From Methyloceanibacter sp. (GTDB lineage: Bacteria > Pseudomonadota > Alphaproteobacteria > Rhizobiales > Methyloligellaceae), in NCBI GenBank assembly GCA_022865725.1, contig JALHTP010000275.1, positions 1 through 7,998 of the forward strand: a stretch of DNA of 7,998 nucleotides, given 5' to 3'. Both the position numbers and the translations under genes were made by a program. The notes below the pieces were generated by a model. It saw only the letters and a list, made by a program, of their open reading frames with translations. It was not told the DNA's origin and ran no database searches. Within the stretch, counting starts at the first letter, position 1; every line of letters begins with the position of its first letter. Below, piece after piece: positions 1 through 4,957 of this stretch.

Positions 1-23
1 ATGCCCGCCTGCGCGGGCATGAC
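1..23. repeat. Right half of a dispersed palindromic element (cut by window edge)
   Basis: Bases 1-8 and 13-20 form a perfect 8-bp stem (ATGCCCGC / GCGGGCAT) around a CTGC loop, followed by GAC. The same hairpin plus GAC closes the complete copies at 828-921 and 7876-7957, with loop TTTC or CTTC instead. The left half would lie outside the window. It sits 27 bases beyond the stop codon of the neighbouring leftward gene. Confidence 0.75.
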
Positions 24-49
24 AAGCAGAGCTGTCCCGCGGAAGACGT

Positions 50-490
50 CTAACGCGGGATCAGCTTTGCGATGTCCTCTGCCGCGGCCCCCGCAGCGGC
101 GTTGGCGGCGGCGCCCCATTTCTTGTCGAGCGAGCCGTTGCGAACATCTTTGGTCTGGCGGGTGACGCCGAGCTGCGTTCCGTCGGGGCCGAGCACCACC
201 CAGATGATGGTGACGCTCTGCTTGCCTTTGGCGCCAAGCGCGATCCGGACCGTGCCTTGCACCTCATAGACATTGGCCTGGAAGGCGGTGGCCGGTTTGA
301 GGCCGCGCGCGGCGAGCTGCCGGCTGAGCGCGGCGGCGAGCGCCTCCTCGCCATCACCCGGCGCACCGGCCACCGAGACATAGGCCAAGGGTCCTTCGGT
401 TTCGGTGGCGGCGTCAGTCTCGGCAGCGAGAGGGGACGCTACGACCAGCGCGAAGCCCCAGCACAGCACTGCCGCCCCGACGATACGCAT
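50..490 (-). CDS. Small secreted protein of unknown function
   Basis: A 146-residue protein starting at an ATG. Residues 1-23 look like a Sec signal peptide: a basic Arg2, a hydrophobic stretch (VGAAVLCWGFALVV) and a likely cleavage after ASPLAA. The mature part is Ala-rich. It has a central beta-rich segment (VRIALGAKGKQSVTIIWVVL, residues about 76-95), then GPDGTQLGVTRQ, GSLDKKWG and an Ala-rich helix ending AKLIPR. I do not recognise a catalytic motif. The layout resembles small periplasmic or outer-membrane-associated hypothetical proteins of Rhizobiales, from memory only. The start lies 3 nt after the stop of the upstream lipoprotein gene, so the two are almost certainly cotranscribed and translationally coupled. 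The ribosome site, GAAGAAG, lies within the end of the lipoprotein gene. Function unknown; a role at the envelope with the lipoprotein is inference. Confidence 0.8.
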   Translation of the reverse strand: MRIVGAAVLCWGFALVVASPLAAETDAATETEGPLAYVSVAGAPGDGEEALAAALSRQLAARGLKPATAFQANVYEVQGTVRIALGAKGKQSVTIIWVVLGPDGTQLGVTRQTKDVRNGSLDKKWGAAANAAAGAAAEDIAKLIPR

Positions 491-493
491 GAC

Positions 494-811
494 TCAGCAC
501 TTCTTCTTGGCGTGCCTGAGCTCGACGAGCTTGCGGTCGATGGAAGCCGCCCACTCACCCGTGGCGATGGCGACATTCCTGCCATAGGTACCGGCCACGA
601 TATTGATCGCGGCGAGCGCCGGGGCCACCGACTGAATGCCGGCGAGAAGCCTCTGGTTGTTCTCGGCCTTTTCTTTTTCCAAGGCCGCAATCTGCTTGTC
701 GATCCTCGCGCAATTCGGCTTCACGGCATTGATGTCGCGCATGGCCATGGGTGCGGCGCAACCGGCGAGGATCAGGCACACGCAAGACAGCAGCAATGCC
801 CCCGTCCGCAT
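494..811 (-). CDS. Small lipoprotein with coiled-coil segment, unknown function
   Basis: Read from the ATG at 811 (105 residues). An adjacent ATG at 814 is possible. A longer frame reaches 868, but it only reads through the upstream palindromic repeat, and a strong GGAAGG site lies just before the ATG pair, so the short start is preferred. Residues 1-18 are a lipoprotein signal peptide ending in a lipobox LAGC, with Cys18 the expected lipidation site. The mature part has a charged, probably coiled-coil helix (IDKQIAALEKEKAENNQRL, about 37-55), then a hydrophobic stretch SVAPALAAINIVAG, a TYGRN turn and a final helix ending HAKKKC. Asp is absent at +2 (Ala19 follows Cys18), so outer-membrane sorting is plausible. 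It overlaps no other gene and is followed 3 nt later by a secreted-protein gene. No function is recognised. Confidence 0.8.
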   Translation of the reverse strand: MRTGALLLSCVCLILAGCAAPMAMRDINAVKPNCARIDKQIAALEKEKAENNQRLLAGIQSVAPALAAINIVAGTYGRNVAIATGEWAASIDRKLVELRHAKKKC

Positions 812-827
812 CATCCCCCCTTCCCAT

Positions 828-921
828 GTCATCGCCCGGCTTGACCGGGCGATCCAGTAACCACGCAACCCGCAATTGCGACTCCAGGCGTTTACCGGAT
901 GCCCGCTTTCGCGGGCATGAC
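828..921. repeat. Complete copy of a dispersed palindromic element, intergenic
   Basis: The element is bounded by GTCAT (828-832) and ATGAC (917-921), which are complementary. Inside are three nested structures. Hairpin 1 has a 7-bp stem CGCCCGG / CCGGGCG with loop CTTGA (833-851). A middle arm pairs TCCAGTAA (853-860) with TTACCGGA (892-899), with one mismatch. Hairpin 2 has an 8-bp stem ATGCCCGC / GCGGGCAT with loop TTTC (899-918). The whole thing could fold as a cloverleaf-like unit. The same architecture recurs at 7876-7957 and half of it at 1-23. It lies between the end of hemH and the start of the lipoprotein gene. Spurious ORFs made from this kind of repeat are common in proteobacterial annotations; none here is real. 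Confidence 0.88.
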
Positions 922-937
922 AAACACGGAGCAGACT

Positions 938-1996
938 CTAAACCCAGCCTTCAAGCTCGCGCTCGATCAGACGGACGAGCACGCCGATGCCGCCGTCGCT
1001 GTCGTTGAGGCAGGGAATGTAGCTGAATTTTTCGCCGCCATGTTCGAGGAAGATTTCCTTGTTCTCCTCGGCGATCTCCTCAATCGTCTCGAGGCAATCG
1101 GCGGCGAAGCCCGGACTGACGATGGCGATCCGCTTCACGCCCTCGCGCGCCAGCGCCTCGACGGTCTTGTCGGTATAGGGCTTGATCCACTCGGCGCGGC
1201 CGAAGCGCGACTGGAAGGTGAGCTTGAGCTTCGCGCCAAGCGGCCCGAGCGCCGCGCGCAGAGCCTCAACGGTCTCGATGCACTGCTTCTGGTAGGGGTC
1301 GCCTCTGTCGACGTAAGACTGCGGCACGCCGTGGAAGGAGGCGAGGATCGCCTCAGGCTCGGAGTCGAGGCTGCCAAGATGCGTCCTGATCGAGTCGGCG
1401 AGGGCGGCAATGTAGACGGGGTCTTGCGGGTAAGGCGGCACGGTCCGCAGCGCCGGTTGCGCGCGAAGCGTCTTCAGCGCGTCGAACACCTTGTCGTTGG
1501 CGGTCGCCGTGCTCGCCGCGGCATATTGCGGATAGAGCGGGAAGGCGAGAAGCCGATCGCAGCCCTGACCGACCAGGGCATCGATGCGGGAGGCGATGCT
1601 GGGGTTGCCATAGCGCATCGCCCAATCAACCACGACAGTCTTTTTCGAGGCGAGCGCTCGGCCGACTTTCTCCGCTTGGCTCCGCGTGATGGTGCGAAGC
1701 GGAGACTCGTCGAGCTCCTCGTTCCAGATCGAGCGGTATTTGGCCCCGCTCGCGAAGGGCCGCTTCACCAGCACGACGCCATTCAAAATAAGCCACCACA
1801 ACACCCGGTTCGTCTCGATCACGCGCCGGTCCGAGAGGAACTCCTTGAGATAGCGGCGCATCGGCCAGTAGGAGGTTCCGTCCGGCGTGCCGAGATTGAG
1901 GAGGAGGACGCCGATCCGGCCCGCGTGCTTGGGCGCTGGCGCGCTCGATCGCTCGGGCTCCGAAGCGAAACGGCCGGGATGCGGCGTTTCATTCAT
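938..1996 (-). CDS. hemH: Ferrochelatase
   Basis: A 352-residue ferrochelatase, the enzyme that inserts Fe(II) into protoporphyrin IX at the last step of heme synthesis. Family landmarks run in order: GVLLLNLGTPDG (29-40) at the N-terminus, LKEFLSDRRVIE (50-61), AMRYGNPSI (126-134), the porphyrin-loop region LLAFPLYPQYA, and LASFHGVPQSYV (218-229) with the catalytic His222. After these come FQSRFGRAEWIKPYTD (261-276) and SPGFAADCLETIEEI (294-308), where Glu303 matches the second conserved catalytic acid, then CLNDSDGGI near the end. Length is normal. Residues 1-26 are a variable, Pro-rich extension. The ATG at 1996 is preceded by GGGGAG about 9 nt upstream. The gene stands alone between a small-protein gene (107 bases upstream) and a palindromic repeat downstream. 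Its product is cytoplasmic or membrane-associated. No clear Irr or RirA box was seen. Confidence 0.97.
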   Translation of the reverse strand: MNETPHPGRFASEPERSSAPAPKHAGRIGVLLLNLGTPDGTSYWPMRRYLKEFLSDRRVIETNRVLWWLILNGVVLVKRPFASGAKYRSIWNEELDESPLRTITRSQAEKVGRALASKKTVVVDWAMRYGNPSIASRIDALVGQGCDRLLAFPLYPQYAAASTATANDKVFDALKTLRAQPALRTVPPYPQDPVYIAALADSIRTHLGSLDSEPEAILASFHGVPQSYVDRGDPYQKQCIETVEALRAALGPLGAKLKLTFQSRFGRAEWIKPYTDKTVEALAREGVKRIAIVSPGFAADCLETIEEIAEENKEIFLEHGGEKFSYIPCLNDSDGGIGVLVRLIERELEGWV

Positions 1997-2054
1997 GCAA
2001 ATTGCTCCCCATGGGACCTTCAGCCCCTTAGATAGAGCATCCCCCGCGACGCGC

Positions 2055-2080
2055 CTAGCCTTGGGGCTAGTCTTAAAGAC
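2055..2080. promoter_or_regulatory. Two adjacent small palindromes in the hemH leader region
   Basis: CTAGCC-TTGG-GGCTAG (2055-2070) is a perfect 6-bp stem with a tetraloop. It is directly followed by the near-palindrome GTCTTAAAGAC (2070-2080). They lie in the 107-base gap between the end of the 62-residue small-protein gene and the start of hemH, both leftward. They could form a weak terminator for the upstream gene or a binding site for a hemH regulator. There is no T-run, and neither matches an iron-regulator box I know, so the role is open. Confidence 0.3.
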
Positions 2081-2103
2081 AAGGGCAACCCAGCCTTGCG
2101 CGG

Positions 2104-2292
2104 CTAATGCCAGAGATAGGTCTTGGGGGGAACGTGGTGGCGGGCTTCGATGAGAGCCATGCTCAGCAAATATGCAAGGAAGTCCCGGCCTTCGGATCGC
2201 GCGATCTTGATCAGGATTTCGAGCATCTGCTCGACATCGTCGCCGTCAGTGAGCTGGCCCTGGCCTTCCTCAATGACAAAATCATCGGACAT
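2104..2292 (-). CDS. Small conserved-type protein (62 aa), paralogue of the broken gene at 2937-3109
   Basis: Start chosen at the ATG at 2292, giving MSDDFVIEEG and 62 residues. An upstream in-frame GTG (2310) exists, but the GAGAGAG stretch at 2301-2307 fits the ATG, and the paralogue also begins MSDE. The N-terminal third is acidic. The C-terminal half is a helix GRDFLAYLLSMALIEARHHV (residues 35-54), followed by a short tail. The decapentad-like core DFLAYLLxMALxE recurs in the frameshifted copy at 2937-3109, on the other side of the Nudix gene, so this is a small duplicated family. No signal peptide and no enzyme motif are present; the helix is amphipathic rather than a clear membrane span. 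I do not recognise a function. Confidence 0.7.
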   Translation of the reverse strand: MSDDFVIEEGQGQLTDGDDVEQMLEILIKIARSEGRDFLAYLLSMALIEARHHVPPKTYLWH

Positions 2293-2315
2293 AACTGGCG
2301 GCTCTCTCACACAGC

Positions 2316-2393
2316 TTAGCGAGCTTCCATCCTGTCACAAATTGCGCGCCCTCTCCTAGAGATGCGCTCAACGATGCGGCTGATGATCTCCAT
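2316..2393 (-). CDS. Possible 25-residue small ORF between Nudix and small-protein genes
   Basis: An ATG at 2393 is preceded by AAGGAA at ideal spacing and opens a 25-codon frame (MEIISRIVERISRRGRAICD then RMEAR) ending in TAA. It lies 30 bases after the Nudix stop and 23 bases before the ATG of the next leftward gene. The product would be a basic, amphipathic helix. A ribosome site this good in so short a gap is the only support. It could equally be chance in an untranslated leader. Confidence 0.25.
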   Translation of the reverse strand: MEIISRIVERISRRGRAICDRMEAR

Positions 2394-2423
2394 CGATTTC
2401 CTTAATGATCGTCCGTGCCCGCA

Positions 2424-2837
2424 TCATTCCGCCCGGATCTTCTCGGCATCGTCGATGATTTTTTCGTGATCGAAGGCGAGCTTCCGCTTGCGCCAATCCT
2501 CGACCCATTCCGCGGCCTCCGCGTCCGACCCGGCCTGCGGGCTCGGCGCTTCCGGCAACAGCGTCATGTAGGCAATGCTGACCGTATGTCCGCGCGGGTC
2601 GCGTGACGGGTCCGAATAGACGCCGACGAGAGTGAGTTCGCTCACCGCAAGGCCGGTCTCCTCGAGGACTTCGCGCCGGCAGGCCGCCTCCATCGTCTCA
2701 CCAATGTCGACGAACCCGCCGGGAAGCGCGTAAGCGCCTTTGAAGGGCTCGTTCTTGCGGCGAATGAGCAGCACGCGCGCCTTGCCGTCGAAAATGACGC
2801 AATCGGTGGTGAGGAGAGGCGTTTTCGGCATTCCCAT
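2424..2837 (-). CDS. Nudix hydrolase, ADP-ribose pyrophosphatase-like
   Basis: A 137-residue protein with a textbook Nudix box at residues 41-63. It fits GX5EX7REUXEEXGU exactly: Gly41, Glu47, Arg55-Glu56, Glu59-Glu60, Gly62. Before it, VLLIRRKNEPFKGAYALPGG is the usual beta-strand and loop. After it, VGVYSDPSRDPRGHTVSIAY and the C-terminal AFDHEKIIDDA match small COG1051-type (ADP-ribose pyrophosphatase / YjhB-like) hydrolases, which cleave nucleoside diphosphates linked to another moiety using Mg2+. The true substrate cannot be read from sequence. The ATG at 2837 is chosen because GGAGG lies about 9 nt upstream. A GTG at 2876 and an ATG at 2831 are alternatives. The gene sits between two paralogous small-protein genes, one of them broken. 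No DNA-binding domain is fused, so it is not an NrtR regulator. Confidence 0.93.
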   Translation of the reverse strand: MGMPKTPLLTTDCVIFDGKARVLLIRRKNEPFKGAYALPGGFVDIGETMEAACRREVLEETGLAVSELTLVGVYSDPSRDPRGHTVSIAYMTLLPEAPSPQAGSDAEAAEWVEDWRKRKLAFDHEKIIDDAEKIRAE

Positions 2838-2936
2838 GGCGGATGGCCTCCATCGCTTTGCCGCAAGCGCTTCCACGCTCTGAAACGGCAGGCGGGCCGC
2901 TCGGGTTTCGGGCTGAGGCGAAGCCTCGTGCTCGCC

Positions 2937-3109
2937 CTACTCTCCGGCGAGCCGCCGCGATTCCTTGAGCGCCATGGCAAGCAAATAAGCGAGAAAGTCA
3001 AATCCCTTGCCGCGTGCGCGCCGGATCAGGGGCGAGATCTGTGCGGCAATTTGCTTGGCGGCTTCACGCGCGCTGTCCCCGGACGGGTCCGGGCCGCTTC
3101 ATCAGACAT
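2937..3109 (-). pseudogene. Frameshifted paralogue of the 62-aa small protein
   Basis: An ATG at 3109 opens with MSDEAARTRPGTAR, then runs to an early TGA. A second frame, with two stops (TGA TGA) near its beginning and no usable start codon, continues as EAAKQIAAQISPLIRRARGK and ends DFLAYLLAMALKESRRLAGE-stop (TAG at 2937-2939). This tail matches DFLAYLLSMALIEARHHV of the intact protein at 2104-2292, and both proteins begin MSD followed by an acidic residue. The span of 173 bases is not a multiple of three, so one small indel, probably within about 3060-3090, explains the split. A sequencing error would look the same. A GAGGC-TTC-GCCTC hairpin lies just beyond the stop (2915-2927). Confidence 0.65.
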
Positions 3110-3172
3110 ACGCGCTACCCCCGCGTTTCCCTGACCGGCTGTTAGCCGCCGAACGAGCCCCTATGGGACGTG

Positions 3173-3199
3173 GTGCACGGACCGATATAATCCGTGTAC
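3173..3199. promoter_or_regulatory. Inverted repeat, possible operator
   Basis: GTGCACGGA (3173-3181) and TCCGTGTAC (3191-3199) are inverted repeats matching at 8 of 9 positions around a 9-base AT-rich centre containing TATAAT. The repeat is in the 220-base gap between the peroxiredoxin stop and the small-protein pseudogene, 64 bases upstream of the pseudogene ATG. On the leftward strand TTGGGT, 17 nt and TAGAAA stand just before it as a weak promoter candidate. Nothing else in this gap looks coding. The gap also contains a tandem 10-bp duplication (3271-3290) and a palindrome GCAACGTTGC (3241-3250). Confidence 0.35.
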
Positions 3200-3329
3200 A
3201 GTATTTCTAGGGCGCGCCGGGCCGCCACCCAATTTTGCTTGCAACGTTGCGGCGCTAAGCATCTGACCCAAGAACGCCAGAGAACGCCAGGGTGCTGATC
3301 CAAGTCAGAGGACGAGGAGGCGAGCCCGG

Positions 3330-3992
3330 TCAGCTGCGCGGCTGCTTCACGATGCGGAGATAGGGCCGCAGCGACTTCCATCCGTCGGGATAGATCGTCT
3401 TCGCCTCTTCGTCCGAGACGGAGCCGGCGATGATCACGTCGTCGCCTTCCTTCCAGTTCACCGGCGTCGCCACCCGGTGCTTCGCCGTGAGCTGCAAGGA
3501 GTCGATCACCCGCAGCACCTCATCGAAATTGCGGCCCGTGGTCATGGGATAGACGAGGACCAGCTTGATCCTCTTGTCGGGGCCGACGACGAACACATTG
3601 CGCACCGTCTGATTGTCGGCGGGTGACCGCCCCTCCGAACCGCCCGTCGTGCTCGCCGGCAACATGCCGTAAAGCTTGGAGATTTTGAGGTCTGGATCGC
3701 CGATCATGGGGAAATTCGGGGCGACGCCTTGCGTTTCCTTGATGTCCTCGGCCCATTTGGCGTGGCGGTCCACCGGATCGACGCTCAGCCCGATGATCTT
3801 CACCCCGCGCCTGTCAAATTCGGGCTTGATCCGCGCCATATAGCCGAGCTCGGTGGTGCAGACCGGCGTGAAATCCTTGGGATGCGAAAATAATACGGCC
3901 CAGGAATCGCCGAGCCATTCATGAAAGCGGATCCGACCTTGCGTGGTCTCCGCTTCGAAATCCGGTGCGGTTTCGCCAAGTTGCAGTGCCAT
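3330..3992 (-). CDS. 1-Cys peroxiredoxin, Prx6 type
   Basis: A 220-residue thiol peroxidase that reduces hydrogen peroxide, alkyl hydroperoxides and possibly peroxynitrite. The peroxidatic site reads SHPKDFTPVCTTELG, with His37, Thr42 and Cys45. The supporting Arg is Arg131 in TVRNVFVVGPDKR. Cys45 is the only cysteine, so no resolving cysteine exists and an outside thiol must recycle it, as is known for the Prx6 group. The family C-terminal domain is complete: YPMTTGRNFDEVLRVIDSLQ, ATPVNWKEGDDVII, then the DEEAKTIYPDGW and PYLRIVKQP segments. Length is normal for the group. The start is the second of two adjacent ATGs (3992), 5 nt from GGAGAG at 3998-4003; the first (3995) is only 2 nt away. 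A longer frame to 4043 is not needed. The gene appears monocistronic and its product cytoplasmic. Confidence 0.95.
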   Translation of the reverse strand: MALQLGETAPDFEAETTQGRIRFHEWLGDSWAVLFSHPKDFTPVCTTELGYMARIKPEFDRRGVKIIGLSVDPVDRHAKWAEDIKETQGVAPNFPMIGDPDLKISKLYGMLPASTTGGSEGRSPADNQTVRNVFVVGPDKRIKLVLVYPMTTGRNFDEVLRVIDSLQLTAKHRVATPVNWKEGDDVIIAGSVSDEEAKTIYPDGWKSLRPYLRIVKQPRS

Positions 3993-4065
3993 CATAACTC
4001 TCCGTTCGCTGGCGTGGCCTGGACGGAACGCCACCTGCCGCACGCATAGGGTGAATCTGGAATGT

Positions 4066-4095
4066 AGGATATCGTTTCATTCCGCCGCAATCCAA
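4066..4095 (-). promoter_or_regulatory. Candidate promoter of the peroxiredoxin gene
   Basis: On the leftward strand TTGGAT (4095-4090) and TATCCT (4071-4066) are separated by 18 nt and lie about 75-100 bases before the chosen start. Each hexamer matches the sigma-70 consensus at four positions. No OxyR-type site was made out. This is a visual match only. Confidence 0.3.
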
Positions 4096-4337
4096 GTCCG
4101 GCAAAAGAAATGTTGTGCTAGTTTGACCGCCTAGATGAGAATGGGGAACCTGGAACCTGCGCCGCCGCGAGACGATGCCGCCGCCGCTAACACCCGCCGC
4201 AGAAAAACTGCGCCCTGAAAAGAGCCAGCGTCACCGCGGTCTTGAAGCGCGCAGACTCTGCTGCCTTATCGCGCCAAGAACAACGGTCGGGATAGAGTCG
4301 AGACCGGGTAGGCGCGTGGTCCCGGGCAGCCAGGCCG
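4096..4337. other. Noncoding stretch between peroxiredoxin promoter and exporter remnant
   Basis: No gene is supported here. A 27-codon frame from the ATG at 4136 lacks a ribosome site, and the longer frames on either strand have no recognisable protein. The only structure is a 6-bp perfect stem GGCCGT-CAGA-ACGGCC at 4333-4348, overlapping the stop of the exporter remnant, with no T-run. From memory of the family, the remnant ends normally, so this is probably plain downstream sequence. Confidence 0.5.
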
Positions 4338-4891
4338 TCAGAACGGCCGTGCCGGCCCCAGCAAAGCGACGAACAAGAGGCTCCCGAAGAGAACGATAAC
4401 CACCGCGCCGCCGATGGAGCATATGGTCCACACGGCGTTGACCCACGCGGCGTTGGTGCCGCCGAGCCTGAGCGCAAGCTCGCGCAAGCCAAGCGCGAGG
4501 CTCGCCAGCACCGCGACCGTAATGGCGGTGCCGAACGCCATGGCGAAAGTCGCCGCCACGCCTGCCCAGAACAATCCTTGCGTCAGCGCAAAGACCAGAA
4601 CGAGGATCGCGCCCGTGCACGGCCTGATGCCCACGGAGAACACCACGGCCATGACCTTGCGCCAGGAGAATGGCCCCGCAAGCTGCCGCGCATCGACGAT
4701 GTGATCGCAAGCCTCGCCATGCGCGTGGTCGTGATGCTGATGGTCGTGGTCATGATCATGATCGTGGCCGTGACCTTGATGGTCGTGACCATGCGCGGCA
4801 TGGGTCGAGGCGGCCTGGGCGCGGCCTGACCTGCGCGGAAGCGGCGCCACAAACGCATCGACTGGGTCGACAATAGATAAAGACCGACCAG
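4338..4891 (-). pseudogene. Truncated, frameshifted nickel/cobalt exporter (NicO/RcnA family)
   Basis: The C-terminal half of a NicO-type efflux permease is clear. It has a His-rich cytoplasmic loop (4802-4701, many HDH units), then SWRKVMAVVFSVGIRPCTGA and VLVFALTQGLFWAGVAATF. These are followed by AFGTAITVAVLASLALGLRE and a last membrane span ending FVALLGPARPF. Together they make about three membrane segments and the family RPCTGA motif. Upstream, LVGLYLLSTQSMRLWRRFRAG (4891-4830), the span that normally precedes the His loop, is present but in another frame, so an indel lies near 4805-4835. Everything before that is missing: the first two to three spans and their metal-binding motif. The remaining frame has a stop at 4924-4926, and the SOS promoter of imuA begins at 4903. 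The open frame running up to 5132 is only read-through antisense to imuA. Almost certainly non-functional; metal export is lost unless another copy exists. Confidence 0.8.
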
Positions 4892-4902
4892 GGGGGGTGA
4901 CC

Positions 4903-4931
4903 TTGACTCGCGCTCCGACTCTCTCTAGAAC
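4903..4931 (+). promoter_or_regulatory. SOS promoter of the imuA-imuB-dnaE2 operon
   Basis: TTGACT (4903-4908), a 17-nt spacer and TAGAAC (4926-4931) make a good sigma-70 promoter. A start site near 4938 would leave a leader of about 20 nt before the GTG at 4958. The -10 hexamer overlaps the LexA box at 4928-4942, as expected for a LexA-repressed promoter. Confidence 0.75.
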
Positions 4932-4942
4932 AAAACAGGAAC
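4928..4942 (+). promoter_or_regulatory. LexA operator (SOS box), GAAC-N7-GAAC
   Basis: GAAC-aaaacag-GAAC is an exact match to the direct-repeat LexA box known from alphaproteobacteria (GTTC-N7-GTTC on the other strand). It overlaps the -10 hexamer and ends 15 bases before the imuA start, so LexA binding would block RNA polymerase until DNA damage. It is the only such box I found in the window. Confidence 0.88.
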
Positions 4943-4957
4943 GATAGTTGAGGTGTA

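Noticed and set aside
257..844. 195-codon open frame on the + strand over the lipoprotein pair
   Set aside because: Antisense to two genes with clear signal peptides and tight spacing; its end runs into the repeat element.
555..923. Frame starting CPRKRASGKR on the - strand
   Set aside because: Translation of the palindromic repeat fused to an off-frame reading of the lipoprotein gene, a well-known kind of false ORF.
899..2035. 378-codon open frame on the + strand, longer than hemH
   Set aside because: It lies antisense to hemH, whose ferrochelatase motifs are unmistakable. High GC makes such shadow frames common, and its product is Arg/Ala/Gly-rich without any domain.
3272..3285. GAAC-N6-GAAC as a second LexA box
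   Set aside because: The spacer is 6, not 7, and the match is created by a tandem AGAACGCCAG duplication.
4136..4219. 27-codon ORF upstream of the peroxiredoxin gene
   Set aside because: No ribosome site, low-complexity Ala/Arg content, no neighbour it would pair with.
4333..4348. Hairpin GGCCGT-CAGA-ACGGCC as a terminator
   Set aside because: No T-run on either strand, and it overlaps the stop codon of the exporter remnant.
4701..4802. His/Asp repeat as a CRISPR-like or tandem-repeat array
   Set aside because: It is simply the codon repetition of a His-rich metal-binding loop; there are no spacers or regular units.
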